This document shows positions 38,301 to 53,300 of a DNA stretch of 64,000 nucleotides, piece after piece; the stretch's first letter is position 1; every line of letters begins with the position of its first letter. Both the position numbers and the translations under genes were made by a program. The notes below the pieces were generated by a model, which was given only the letters and a program-made list of their open reading frames with translations, was not told the origin of the DNA and made no database searches. The stretch comes from Sinohyriopsis cumingii. Taxonomy: Eukaryota; Mollusca; Bivalvia; Unionida; Unionidae. The stretch is from the NCBI GenBank assembly GCA_028554795.2, contig CM068825.1:155611053-155675052 (forward strand), in the 5' to 3' direction.

Positions 38301-41300
38301 ACTTCAGTGGTTGTGTTTTAACATCAGTTAAACTTAAGTGGCTGTGTTTTAACATCAGCTAAACTTCAGTGGCTGTATTTTAACATCAGATAAGCTTCAG
38401 TGGTTGTGTTTTAACATCAGCTAAACTTCAGTGGCTGTGTTTTAATATCTGCTAAACTTCAGTGACTGTGTGTTAATGTCACCTGAACTTCAGTGGCTTT
38501 GTCTTAACATCGCTAAACTTCAGTGGCTGTGTGTTAATGTCATCTAAACTTCAGTGGCTTTGTTTCAACATCATCTAAACTTCAGTGGCTGTGTGTTAAT
38601 GTCACCTAAACTTCAGTGGCTGTATTTTAACATCAGCTAAACTTATCTGGCTGTGTTTAACATCAACTAAACTTCAGTGGCTGTATTTTAATATCAGCTA
38701 AGCCTCAGTGGTTGTGTTTTAAGTGGTTGTGTTTTAACATAAGCTAATTTTCAGTCACTCTGTTTTAACACTGAAACTCCAAGAGACTGCAAACACGTAA
38801 TGATGATCAATATACAGTAAACAAAACAAGTCAACATTATAAGCAAGTCTGATGTCAGGAATGAAGCACCCTAATGTGCATTTCCAAACTTTTAATGGAC
38901 TATGGAAAATATACTGTGCTGCTTGAAGTTTGAGGATCAGTCTAGTAAGTGCCCCATACAACCACTATAAATAAATAGCTCCATAACATGTGGTCAGAGG
39001 ATTAAATGCAAGACTCAGAATCAAGGATTTCTTAAAAAAAGAATGATTACAATTATAATGGGATATCACACATTCTTTGGTACAGTTGGTGGGGCAAATG
39101 GACAAAGGGGCATTAAATAAAGGGCAAAAGGATACAGGCAGAGGGGCAAACTGACAGCAAATTAAGGGCAAAATGGAAGGCATTACAACCAATCATCCAA
39201 TATAATGGCAATATCAGTTATTCATTAAATGGTATAAAGTACCAGAAAATGCATAAAAATAAACAATACTGACATGGTGAATAACTAAGCCCTGCTCACA
39301 TTTTGAAATAGTTTCTAAGTTAAAGTAATAGTTGTGACAGTTTCTAAATAAATAAAACTCCATCAATAACCAGCATGTGTTATTGTTAATACAACTGCCT
39401 CTAAAACATAGCTTAAAGTGAAACCTGTAAAACCAAAGTTATTCCACATTCTTCTCAAGTATGAAGAAATTTTGCAGGTCCTGAGAATAAGTGATAAATA
39501 AAATGTTTCAAAATAATGAAATTAATTTTTTCTGCTTTACCGACAACTGTTTTATCCATGTTTTGTTTCCAAGGGTGTTTGAAATATATGAATTTTCACT
39601 GCATGTGCTAATTGTTTCAATACTTACATGAATCCAACCCAGAGACAAGAGGTCATGTGTAGTCTGGTAATCAAAGATTGCCTCTTCATTTTCAGCTGAA
39701 AATGTATCTGATGTGCCGTGCTGCTTTGGAACAATTAAGTGAGTGATGTGGAAAGCATGATGTTTCTGCAATGATTTTTAACAAGAAATATTCACTGTAA
39801 ACTTATATTTAAATTTTCCACACAAATATTAAAATTCATAGAAAACAAAACTTTGATCCCAAAATTGCAATTAATTAAGTGGAGAGACTGTTGATCAGCC
39901 AATGTGGGACTATTTTATTTAAACTGCTGTGGATGGGATGCATCACTGCATCTTCCTAGATTAAAACAGACTTAGCCTTATACTGCAGTGAATGGAATGT
40001 ATTGCTTTGTCTTTCTGTATTAATACAGAATTAGCCTTGTTATATGACAGTGAGTGGACTGTATTACACTATCATCTGATATTCATATAAAAGTACCCAT
40101 GTTTATACTTTAGGGATGGAATGTATCACTGTATCTTCCTAAATTAATAGAGTATTACTCTTATATATACTGCATTAGATGTGAAGCATTATGGTGTCTT
40201 TCTATATTAACATGAAAAAGTGGAATTCCATAATCAACTGTCCGACACTTTAAACATATAGCATTTATGAGCAGACAGAAGTGAAAATAATAAACAAGTA
40301 TAAAACAGTAGTCCTGCAACTGTGACACCCACTAATACTGCCAAGATGTCAAAGATTTTGCAATTTAACAACCTTGTTTTGCGCAAAACTTTCCCAAATC
40401 TTTATGGAGTCAAAATTTTGGGTCTCCAGATTGCTAGTGAAATTTAACATTTAGAATTCATGCTGGAAAAACATACTAGATTTTACCAATACACTAAGCC
40501 GTCACATACCAGTGTCCCTGCCAGAATGCCCCCTGTCTCAATATTCTTGTCTGTATTCTCTTGTGCTAGGACTAGGAACTTCTTCATGGTATCTTGTGGG
40601 ATGAACACATCCTTTAGACCATATCTGTTGGCCCCTGAAACTCCTGTACTCAAGAAATGATCTGGACTAGGCTTGGTACCTCTGTCTACATGGGGAAGAA
40701 TTGGACTGCTGGAATGAAAAGTGTACACTTCGCTGACATTACCATTATCTGAAGGCTCAAAAAGCAAAGTGCAAAACTTGAGCTCTTGTTGTACATGTCA
40801 TACAACCTATATAATCATACTTGTGCAGAACTTCCAATTTCTTTTCCCCTTCTGTGTACATAGTTTGTCTATTATTGATCTAAAGGATAAAGAAGCAAAG
40901 TACATGGCATAGGCTCTTGTCTTATATTTGTTATTAAAACACAATATGCATTGATATTCTGAAGAACCTAAAACCTCTCCAACCAAAAAGGGGTGCTATG
41001 GGTATGGCACAAAATACATATGAAACAAAATGATGTACAATAACAGTCAATAATAAAACTGATGTTTGAAATAATGAACCTAATGTGTGTATAGAAACCA
41101 ATTTAAAAAGAATGTACATGATACTTGTAAAATGCACAGTGCCAACTAAGTAAGGTTAAAGAGACATGTACATAGATCTGTGAACAGCATTAAGCTGTGT
41201 AATTGATAAAAACAAGCCACCCAGCAGAACTTGAACAGTTTCTGAATTTTGAGCCATACACTAAGGGTGAAGTTGCACCAAAAATGCATTTAATGATAGT

Positions 41301-44300
41301 TAATGAATTCAAACTGTACTATAGAAGAAATTGTTACTATATACACAAAACTAAATTGTTACCCATGTACACAAAACTAAAGTGTTACCTATAAACATAT
41401 GACTAAATTATCACCTGTAAACAAATGACTAAATTGTTATTAAGCCAACCTTTAATTTAGCTAGAAAGTAAAACCCATTAACCCTGAGCTTAACTATTTA
41501 TAAACCTTTAACACTGACCTTAAACCTTGGGTGTGGATGGGCATACATGGATGTATGGACAAGTACATGCATACCAATGTGATTGATGGGCATACATGGA
41601 TGTATGAACAAGTACATGTATGCCAATGTGATCGATGGGCATACATGGATGTATGGACAAGTACATGTAGCCAATGTGATTGATGGGCATACATGGATGT
41701 ATGGACAAGTACATGTATGCCAATGTGATTGATGGGCATACATGGATGTATGGACAAGTACATGTAGCCAGTGTGATTGATGGGCATACATGGATGTATG
41801 GACAAGTACATGTATGCCAATGTGATTGATGGGCATACATGGATGTATGGACAAGTACATGTAGCCAGTGTGATTGATGGGCATACAGGAGTGTATGGAC
41901 AAGTACATGTATGCCAATGTGATTGATGGGCATACATGGATGTATGGACAAGTACATGTACGCCAATGTGATCGATGGGCATTGGGCATACATGAGTGTA
42001 TGGACAAGTACATGTATGCCAATGCGATCGCTAATGAAGATTCTGACAGGGTAATACCAGACCAGACAGCATAGACCCAGATCTACTTTCCAATGATGCA
42101 TCAGCAAATGAACAGTTTGAACTAATTATTTTACTTATGATTTGAAGAGAATGGACCTAGATGTGCTGACACATCATATGATGTTAAATCTGGTTCTGTG
42201 CTGTTTGTCTTTGGGTGTGTATTACTTATGGATAAATACAGTTAGTTACCTGGTTGGAGATATGTCAGAAATGACTAGATTCCGTTTCAATTCCCTATCT
42301 GGAATCTGTGGAATATTATGACCCACTAAATTCTTTTCTATTTTTGATCTTGTACCAAGGTCATTATGTACAATATCCACTGTTCCTGAGGAAACCTGTC
42401 CTCTTTGATTGTTAAGTCCACTATTGAGGGAATCGTCCACTGGGGTGGGCACAAGAATTATGTCATTCTTTCTGCGTCTCCTCTCCTGTTCTTGAAGCTC
42501 TCTATACCTTTCCTCTTGCTCATGTAACAATTTTTGGTCAGTCTCTTTGCGTAACCTTGCCAATTCTTCTTCATGCTTTTTCCTCTCCTCTTCATTTAGT
42601 TGCTGAATTCGTAAATTTTCTTCTGCTAATTTTTTCTGGAATCAAAATGTAAAAAAAATTGATAAATCATATAATCAGAATTGTCAAAACAATTTTTTTT
42701 GTTTATTAATAAATAAAAAAGGAAGCAATTACTAATTTCTGCTTTACATTTTCTTTCTTTTAGCGATTATATTGCTATAGGCACCCCTCCCCACCAGTTG
42801 TCACCTACACTACACAGCCAGTTTTCTCAGCACAAACTAGTTGTGTGAAAAAGTACCCTCATGGGTAGCCACCCCTTTGATGTGGCATACAGACAGTATA
42901 TTAGTCCAAAAATGTCAATCCCCTCACAAGCAGCCACAATTTATCTAGTACATGTTCAAAACCAATATTTATCTCATATGGTAAGGTCACTAATCTGATT
43001 ATCTCTACTGACATATGTCGTAAACTAAGTAACTGAAAAGAGTGAAAACCAACAAGTTTAGTAAAATTCCAAATAATTTATTTCCCTAGAATACAAAGTG
43101 AAAATTTAAAAAGAACTTATAGCATTGTGAATTAAATCCCAAACAGTCCAAAAAGTTCTATCATAAATCCAAATATATGAAGGTTCAATTGAATTCCAGT
43201 GGTGTTCCAAATAAACTCCAATAATGAACGTGTTGATGTGCCTGTAGTCTTGAATGTGTTCATATGCAAATGGCCTGGAATGTGGTCATGTGTTAACAGT
43301 CAATTGATATATCACAATAATATAATCCAAAATGTCCTTGTCTGAATTCACTATAATTCCAAATTAATGTTTTAGTTCAGGAATATTATAGAGAACTTTG
43401 TAATTCCATACAAAATAAAAACTAAACACAACAATAAGACTCATTCTGTTTCTGATGTTAAGGCAAGAATAAATAATTCTAATGGAAACAAGATTAAATA
43501 CCCCACTACTTGACCTTGGTTGCAATTACCATTTTCTGGAAATACTCTGTCAACTTAATGGGAAATTTCCATTCTGGAAGTTTCTAAGTTTGGAATCAAC
43601 TCAGCATATTTTAACTCAAACAAAAGTAACATGTTTACAATTAATAATGATCTCAATATTTAATCCACAATCATAGAGAAATATTTGCTATGTATTATGT
43701 TGTTCACAAAATAAATGCTACTTGTCAGGTACACCATTTACTTGATTTTGGACAAAGATCAAGTACAAAATACAGATACACATAACATACAATCACTGAA
43801 AAAAAAGCCAACAAACAATACAAATTAAACATACATAACAACAGGAAAAAGCAACTTTGATTAGTGCTATTGCTAGATGGAGTTCTTTGGCTAACTTCTG
43901 CATGGGATATAACAAAACCTGATACTATCCAAATATGTGTTCAAAAATGTGGATTTTTTTATGTAAGAAGACCTCAGTGTAACAATACAAGAGGATGTCT
44001 GATTGCTCATAGTATGCGCCAGTCAAAACCTTTGATCCACTTCATATGTCTAGCAAATGAGTTTTAGGACATCTGGTCATGACATAAAAATAACATCAGC
44101 AAGGTTACGTGCAAGTGACAAGTAAATTGCTCAAAAAAATATACCAAACTACATTAGTATCTCCAGGGAGAAGCAACCAAAACCTTTTAATTTTATAATG
44201 GACAAACTTAGAAACTCAGTCTGGCCCTGCAAACTAACCAGATTAAAATTCAGAAAATAACAAGACAGGATCTGACACAATAAGTGGAAACAAAGGTGTC

Positions 44301-47300
44301 CAGATTATCTAGGCTCAACTGTACAGCATACTAATATTAGGGGTGAAATGATACACCTCTGCTGCATATCAATATGATTCACAACCTTTGTACAAAATAA
44401 GATGCATTATCAATACACATATCAACTTGATGGGTTTTTAATCTCTTTAAGGTCTCTCAATGGTAGGTGGTGCCATTGTATGTGTTGACATAACAGTTCA
44501 ATTTCTAGCATGCATGCCTTTCTCATCCTTGACAACATAAAATAAATACTTCCACACAGATTACTTGTTATTGTCAGATAACAGAGATTTTTATTCAGCC
44601 TTTTGCTTCATAACTATTTAGAGTTTGAAAGCCAATACTTTTGATTTGAAAATGTATATCCCAGCCCAATCATATCAAGTCAATAAAAACAAAATTTTTA
44701 AGGTGCCAACATCAAAATGCATACCTCTTTTTCACTTCTTTTTTTCTCTATTTCTGTGAATTTGACCTTCAATAGAGCCTTCAGATTCTCTGCTATAGGG
44801 AATACTTCCTTTACTTTCTGAAAATTTGAACAAAACATTTTTCTTAATTCATATAATGTCATATTTTGTCACACATCAACTTTAAATTAAGACATAACTG
44901 GGATATCAATTAATATTGAAGGATGTTCATTTATAAAATTCTGGAATATTTAACTTTTTGAAAAACCATTTTTTACAAACCTTATATTCCAAGCATTAGA
45001 AATTTATCCATGATTTTATAGATTGGTGTACACTTTCATGAACTAATCTTCTGAAAATGTATCCCCAAGTAAGTGTCACTGCACAGAAATGTATCCCCAC
45101 ATAAGTGTCACTGCACACAAATGTATCCTCAAGTGTCATTGCACAGAAATGTATCCCCAAATGTCACTGCACAGAAATGTATCTCCAAGTGTCACTGCAC
45201 AGAAATATATTCCCAAGTAAGTGTCATTGCACAGGAATGTATCCCCAAGTAAATTTCATTGCACAAAAATATATCCCCAAGTGTCACTGCACAGAAATGT
45301 ATCCCCAAGTAAGTGTCACTGACATGAAATGTATCCCCAAGTAAGTATCATTGCACAGAAATGTATCCCTAGTAAGTGTCATTGCACAGAAATATATCCC
45401 CAAGTGTCATTGCACATAAATATATCCCCAAGTATGTGCACTGCACAGAAATGTATCCCCAAGTAAATGTCATTGCACAGAAATATATCCCCAAGTAAGT
45501 GTTACTGCACAGAAATGTATCCCAAGTAAGTGTCATTGCACAGAAATATATCCCCAGTAAGTGTCATTGCACAGAAATGTATACCCAAGTAAGTGTCAAT
45601 GCGCATCAATTTATACCCAAGTGTCACTGCATAGAAAAGTATCCCCAGTAAGTGTCATTGCACAGAAATGTATAACCAGTGTCATTGCACAGAAATGTAT
45701 CCCCAGTAGGTGTCAATGCACAGAAATTTATACCCAGGTGTCACTGCATAGAAATGTATCCCAAAGTGTTACTGCATAGAAAAGTATCCCAGTGTGTCAT
45801 TGCATAGAAAAGCACTGTCATTAAAAGTAAAATGTATCCCAAAGTAAGTGTCACTGCATAGAAAGGACTGTCAATAACAGTAAACTGTATCCCAAAGTAA
45901 GTGTCATTGCATACAAATGTATCCCCAATGAAGTGTCATTCCAAAGAAAAGTACTGTCACAAACAGCTTATAAAAAAAGTGATGACTGAAAAATTTTCAC
46001 AAATTGAAGATCACATCAAACTCTTATCAAATACATAAAGAAAGGATTTGTTGGCTAATGTGATATAATTATTGAGACTGCATTGACTTCCACAACAGAT
46101 AATGTGTTGATTTATAACAGGTCATTTTCTTTCACAAATCTGTTATCATAATTATTAAAATTGCTATTTTTCTTCATAATTGTTATAACATACACAAGTC
46201 ACAACCATGTCATGTTACATCTAATTCTCAGAGTTCACAGCATTGAGACGCATGAATGTAAACTTTAATGTCATATTGATGAGATCAAAATGTAATAATT
46301 ATTTCAATTCGAGCTGTGCAGTAAACATTTTATGAATGTACAAGGGAATCAAACTCAGAACCTCATAGTTACAAAGTGAATATCTCAAGCACTGCATTTA
46401 TCATGCATGTGGCATAAGAACCATTAATCATTAATGTGAAAAATACTTTGTAGCTGCATTTGATTTATAGCACTGAAAACATAGGATCTTACAATAAAGC
46501 TTATTTGCAGTCTTCAAAATAAGCACTAGTCCAAAGCCCAAGGCCAGTGTTTTTACTTGGCTCAACAAAATTCTAAATTCAAATGCCCGCTGGGCCAATA
46601 TATAATCCTAGAAATAAAAACAAATAAAACATGCAAATGCAAGCAAAACATATCGTTAAAAAACTATCATCCTTTCACTGTATATGAACTGTTAAGCACC
46701 TAACTCAAATAATCCAGTTTTTATATTCTACCTCACTCTGTTCACTACATTAATGCCTGAAAGCTGAGTAAATTAAAATGCATCAGACTGGAAATTACAT
46801 TATCGGTATTATCATGGGAATAATTCAGCATCATCAAGTAGTGAATGGAGAGAGAGGTGGAAAAATAACAACTGAATTTTTGTGGGTAATTATTTTCTTA
46901 CATTTGGGCATGAAAAGATGGAGTTTGAGAAATATTTTAAATGTGCAATGGAGTATATACAAGTAAACTGTTTACATTTAAGTGATTCCTCTTCCATTTT
47001 GAGTTTTCAATACTAATCTGGATAGGGTCAGTGCATTTAGTATGTATGCATAGAGGGTCCTGGGTTAACCCGCCAAATGCATATTCTTGCATATGGGGGG
47101 GTCTACTGATAATGTACGTATGCAGAGGAAATGGGGGTGGGGTGAAACCTCAACATTAATTTGTCCAATACATAACCTGTTCAATTGGGTTCAGTTGGCA
47201 TATTAATTTTAGCAGACACTAGACAAACTTTTTAAAATTATGTAACTTATTTCTTTGATGCAGCCAGACATTCAACATCAGTATCTGTTTTATTAAACAC

Positions 47301-50300
47301 GTTAATATTATTAATCCTTGATCGTTTCTGCTGTGGATTAAATATAGGCCATTCTACCGAATTCAGTGGGTGGTGGTGCGTCAAGTATACGTACGCAGGT
47401 GGGGGTGTAAAAAAGTATGCATGTACACAGGGAGGAGTCAAGCTTTGCCAGATTTTTGCATACATACTAAATGGATGACCCCATACATGTACAGTGATGA
47501 CTCATTGGAACTGTCCTTATTTGACATATCTGACTGCCTGTCTAGTTCAGACAATGAGTGATGCAGTTTTCTGGGCATGGAATTATTTGAGTTACTAAGT
47601 ATCCAAATTTGGTTTTGGTATTTGTAAACAGCAGTAATTCATTATGACAGTACTTAAATTTTCTATGACATTTTCAGGGTGCCAAAATGCAAAATGTGCA
47701 AGGCCCATATCCAAGCCAAATTAATCTCAATCTCAGCAAACTAAACAACTGTATGAAAACAAAAGGTGATGGCATTCAAAACAAAGGTTCAAAGAAATTA
47801 AAATTGATGAGGTATGAGGGGGACAAACAAATCAAGTTCTTCATGTAAAACAAATTCAATTAATGCCATCAAAACTCACGAAAACAATTTTAGAACTGCA
47901 CATATCCTAACAAAATATCATCTAAGCTTTAACCTCTAGAGAAATATAAACTGTTTAGACAAAGCATAAGGCCAGAAATTGGCTCAAACTACTTGATAGA
48001 CAAGGCAGCAGCCACAGACAATACTGTCAAAGTGCAGTAAAGAAGTTGGAGACATCCAGCTCTTGCAGTCTGACAATGGATGTAACAAATGAATTCACTG
48101 GTGATGACCTTGAGAACCTACATCTAAGAACATGCAACCAGGGTAAAATTGAGGTCACGTTTCTTCATATTGGACCTGCACATTCTGCCTCCAGCAAAGA
48201 CATATATTAACAGGTCAAACAGATCTTCAAGACACAAGGGACGGAGACCTTTATGAAAGAAAAACCAGTAGGATTTACAGCTGATGGTGCATCAAATATG
48301 CAGGATAAACAAAATTAAAAGAGTCTCATAAGCTGGGATCTCTAAATCAAGGCTATTATGACAAAATACAATGGTAAGCTTAATCTTTGTGGGCCATTGA
48401 AATTAAGTTCAGGCCAACGCATTTTGGAAGTTTGCTGCAAAAGTGGACCAGTGGCTTGAAAAATTATTCATGAAGACCGTGGACATGCACACTGATGACA
48501 AAGTGATTGATATGTCAAGCTTTGGCCACACCAAAAATAATGAATACTTTTTATTAATTATTGTAAAGGATCCAACCCTGACTGTTCTGAACAAAGATCT
48601 ATATAAAACCAATATGAGGGCTGATCAATGGTTAGCAGATTTTATTACATGTACAAACAAATCCAAATCAATGCCTCCTAAAGAAACCTCACTGCTTTTC
48701 AATTAATGGTATGGTTATTAGTTCTCATACACAGTTGGACTTTACTCTTGATGAAACCTTATTTTGGCAGACACATACAGAATAAATAATCATAAAAGCA
48801 TGGAAAAGGATAAATATATTATGATGGTTGAAATTCAGACATTATTGAAAATCATTAAGTTTCTTTATTTCATCTTTGTAAGATTTATTTTCAGGTATTG
48901 GTGTATTATTTGGGGTACATGCACTCCACATGAACAATACAAATTAGAAAAAATACAAGCTGAAGCAGGAAGAATCATATGTGAGACAACATAATCTATA
49001 TCATATGTGAGACAACATAATTTATATCAAATGACAGAATTCTAGAAGGAACAAAATTTGGACAGACTCTCAATAACGCACTGCAAAATAAAATAATAAC
49101 TTTGTAAAATGTACAATGGAACAGCACCTGGATATCCAATGACCATGGTTCCACCACGTGTCCAGCAGATATATGTAACCGACAACAATGCCAAGACAAA
49201 GTGATCTCAAAATAATTATTTGTACACCAAAGCTTGTTACTGAATGGAACAACTCCTCATTGTATTCTTTTAAGTTGCCCTTCAATGGCAATCTGGAATA
49301 GGTCCCAACCTGTTACTATTAAGGTAAGAGATTGGCACAAATTTCATACAATACTTCAACTTGTTTTTCAAGTTCATATTTTTGGATGATATTTTAAGTA
49401 CGCATTAAGTATTGATTGTCAATTTGGTGAACTAGAAACTGCAAAACTGACTGTACAAAATATAATGGTATGGATATATCTTTGCTACGAATGGACAATC
49501 CTTTTCAGTCAATGGAGGCCAATATGGAGATATTTAGAATGGTTCAAAACTTCATAAGAGCAACAAGGAGTTGTCTAGTCTTTTATGTCTTCACACTTTC
49601 CAGATATTATTGTACCATGTATTTTAAAGCATAACACATATATTACATAACCCTCCCCAGCACCAACAATTTTATATATTGTTTTACTATTAGTATGTAC
49701 CCAACATATGTCTGCTATCAACACTTGTTAATTACTATCTGATGCTAAGACACTATTGTGCATTTTCTTTCACTTACCATATGTACTTGCTTATAAGTCA
49801 AATTGAAAAGACTAAAGATCCTAATCTGCCGTAGCATAAAGTGTCTGTAGATCATGTCTATGTTGTTTGTTCTGATTACTCCTAACAAACTGTACAGACA
49901 CAGATCTGTTGGTGCATTATGCCACAGCAGATCTGGGTCTGTGCAGTTTGCAGTTGGACTCTTATAAGTGAGCATATATGGTACATCAGCCAGATCATCA
50001 AAGAGTAATGCTAAGGAGGAGATTACTCCAAATAAGGTTATCCTTGTTGCTCAGTCCTTTATATCTCTTGTTCTGATATTTTATATCTCTCCGATGATGA
50101 TATTTTGATATAAATACTGTTTAATCCATAATGCATGACTAAGACAATGAAAATTAACCAAAGATATTGATTTATAACTTCACTTAGTTATGTTTTTGTA
50201 GCCCATCTTTTATTGTGCCAGATTTTAAACAAATATTCAAGATAAACTAAACAGTCTACTGAAATATATATGCATATTTTACATAAATAATTGTAAATAT

Positions 50301-53300
50301 TTTCAGAAATTGATGTTCAGGAGTAGGAGGTACTGTCAACTGATCACTTGATACTAAATAATAAAAATGAACTGAGCAAAAATTATACAACTATACCTTT
50401 TTCATATTTAAAACTTCTGCAGCCGGTGCAGTGCTGTAGTCTGGATGCTTTGGAAGTTTTTCTACAAATAACCTATAAATAAATGAAAGAAAGAAAAAAA
50501 ACTATGGATTTACAGACATTTTTTTTATTTCCTTGTGAAATGATTTATAGTTCTCTGACTCTGTCTATTCATCAAACTTTACAAACTGCAAGCTCCAAGG
50601 AATTGCAATGCATTTCTATAGCTACTTAGGTGTGATTCTTAACATGACTATATCAAAAATGTCTTCAAAAGCCACTGCCATGAGAGAATTGTCCTGTAAC
50701 ACCAGATTCTTGTCTTGAAATACCAGATTCTCAATACATGTATACACATTTACTGAGTACTAAGACGTGTCATGAGCAACCACCTGTCTTGAAAGCCCAT
50801 GATTTTTGGCAGAAGAGGTGGATTTTCAAGACAGATTCTACTGTTTCAACACTGAACCCATTTAGTGCTTCTCTTTTTTTTCCTTAACTTTCTCTCTATC
50901 TTGAAAGACCAACAATTTACAAAGTTCCTGGTCCTCCAGATTTAGTTTTCATAAGATTTGCCACAATGATCTGATACTTTCATTTTTTTTTTTTACATTA
51001 CCAGAAACATAACAGTTCTGTACCCATGGCAAGTAATAATTTTGAACCTAAGTGGATTTAAGTTTTATCACATGTTCAGACTAAGTCATAAAAGAGTTTC
51101 TACACTAAAATTGAACTCATTCTCAAATTTAAAACCTGATCTGCTATAACATTTCTTTGAGTGAGGCTTGAAATATGAAAGAGCTTTCTTATAAGTATCT
51201 CATTATATATGCCAAATTTCAATCTTATAAAATGTGCAGTTTTTGTGTGAGAGTTAAATTTTTGTGCTTAAGATTTCCTTGACAATGACTGAATTTAAAC
51301 CAAACAGTCATTGGCCAGGCCATCTGGGTTAAATAAATGTTTTCAAAATCCTTTTTAAAAACATACCAAACCCGAAGAATTTTAGTACTAATGAAATAAA
51401 ACCATGGATGAGTTAATCTTTTTTTTGTGATCTAACTAGTATATACACATTCCCAGAGATCTCGTTCAGCTTTTACAATTTTGGTAAAAATAGGAGTCAC
51501 ACCAGCAAAAGTTGCAGTCCCCTCCCATAAGCATATTGGGAAGTGGCTATATTTCCAGCGGATGTCATTGAGCTTACTTTTCAAAATTCTTTAGACCACT
51601 TTAGACCAGCTCTTGATTGTCCATTAGTATCTGATTGAATTTTGTGAATTCAAGGAATAACCTTATTCCAAACACTAAGCCAGCATCACAAACTTTCTTA
51701 CTCTTGGCTACTGTTCAATTTAAACTGTCAGTTCTAGCAACGTTAGCCAAATTTCCAAATGGCATTTTGTCTAAGTCTTGACATGACTTGATTTTGAGGT
51801 CATATGCACTACTTATTCAGCTATACCAGGAAATGAACAAGATAATGAAAGCTAAAGTTGTTTACTTGATGTACTCTTATAATGACAACACATGCATCTC
51901 TGGGTCTTTCTGCCTCCAAATTCAGTCACTGTAAATATCATCACATTTTCCCACCACTCAGCAGCTAGTCTAAGTCTTTGAACTTGCTGCACAGCTACTG
52001 CGTCATGTTCTTTTGACGTACTCTTATAATGACAACATACACATCTGGGGGCCTTCTGGCCACAGAATTATGCCATTGTAAATATCAGCACAGCTAAAAT
52101 GATCAATTGATCAACAAATTTTCCCACTCAGTAGGTGGTTGAAGCAGGACTGGCAAGCCATTGGATCTGCCACACAAGCTATTGCATGTGTATGGAGGAC
52201 TCCTGCGTATTTGATTTTCTGCGTCCCTGATCAAAAATGTGCGTCAACATAAGTATTTCTGAGACCTCCGATTTCATATGTAAACTATGGTTGATCATTA
52301 GTGCTACAGTTGTTATTATAACTATCATGGATATATTAACATATTCACAAATATAATATGAAAGTTGTACAACAGGTGTGTATCTTTAAAGCTGTATAAA
52401 ATTATTTTGAGATGAATGCATGTAATACTGTAATAAGAACTATTAGGCAGGTTGTTTTAAAGGTGATCAGGGATTGTCCTGGGCTTTGACAATGTTGCAA
52501 ATTGTGATTTATTTCCTTACTGGCGACAAAATATACTATCTAGCGATTTTTGTTGTTGCAACAACCTTTTTGGCTGTTTAATTTGTACATACAGTCATGG
52601 ATGTAGAGTGGAGATATTCAAAGGGACCACAAAAGGATTTTGTTGTTATAGGGTTTAACGCCATTTTTCAGCACACGACAGGCTATACATGGCGGCCAGT
52701 ATTAATGGTGGAGGAAGAACCCAGGAAATCCCTGGAAAGAAACACCGACCCTCGAGAAGCTACTGGCAAGCTTTCTCACATACCCACATTGGACCATGAA
52801 AGGAAGCCACAAACTTGGATAGACAATGCGCTGGAATCTATCTGTTACATAAACAAATCCTTTGTTCATATTGACAAACCCAACTTTACAGTGCATTGTT
52901 ACATCATAATCCGCTTATGTTGACATCTGGCTTAAGAAATGTATGCTGTGATACACTCAGTCATGCTACCGAACTGTATCTACAGTCGACTGACCTCTGA
53001 AGACATGAACAGAAACAGCTACAATTAATTGAATGACAGCTAATCCTTCTGTTGTTTTTTTAATGTACCAATAAAATAGTTTTGCGAAACTTCAGAGAAA
53101 ACTGATTATTTTTTAAGTACTGATTGCTGTGTATAAATACAAAGCAAATGGAAAATATTGCAATCAGAATTATATACTGTCAACAGTGCAACTTTATTAT
53201 GGGTAAACAAAAGTTTGCTGTTGTGTGTTCATCGTCTCATCCAAAGAGTAAGTTAAAAAAATTAATAGCATTTGGATTTAGTGCAAATTCATCAGATAAC

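Noticed and set aside
41494..42107. Three overlapping minus frames up to 195 codons
   Set aside because: All lie in the 47-49-bp minisatellite and repeat the same His/Cys/Tyr-rich peptide in each frame.
49070..49291. Minus-strand frame near 49.1 kb
   Set aside because: It overlaps the plus-strand LINE C-terminal relic and has no domain of its own.
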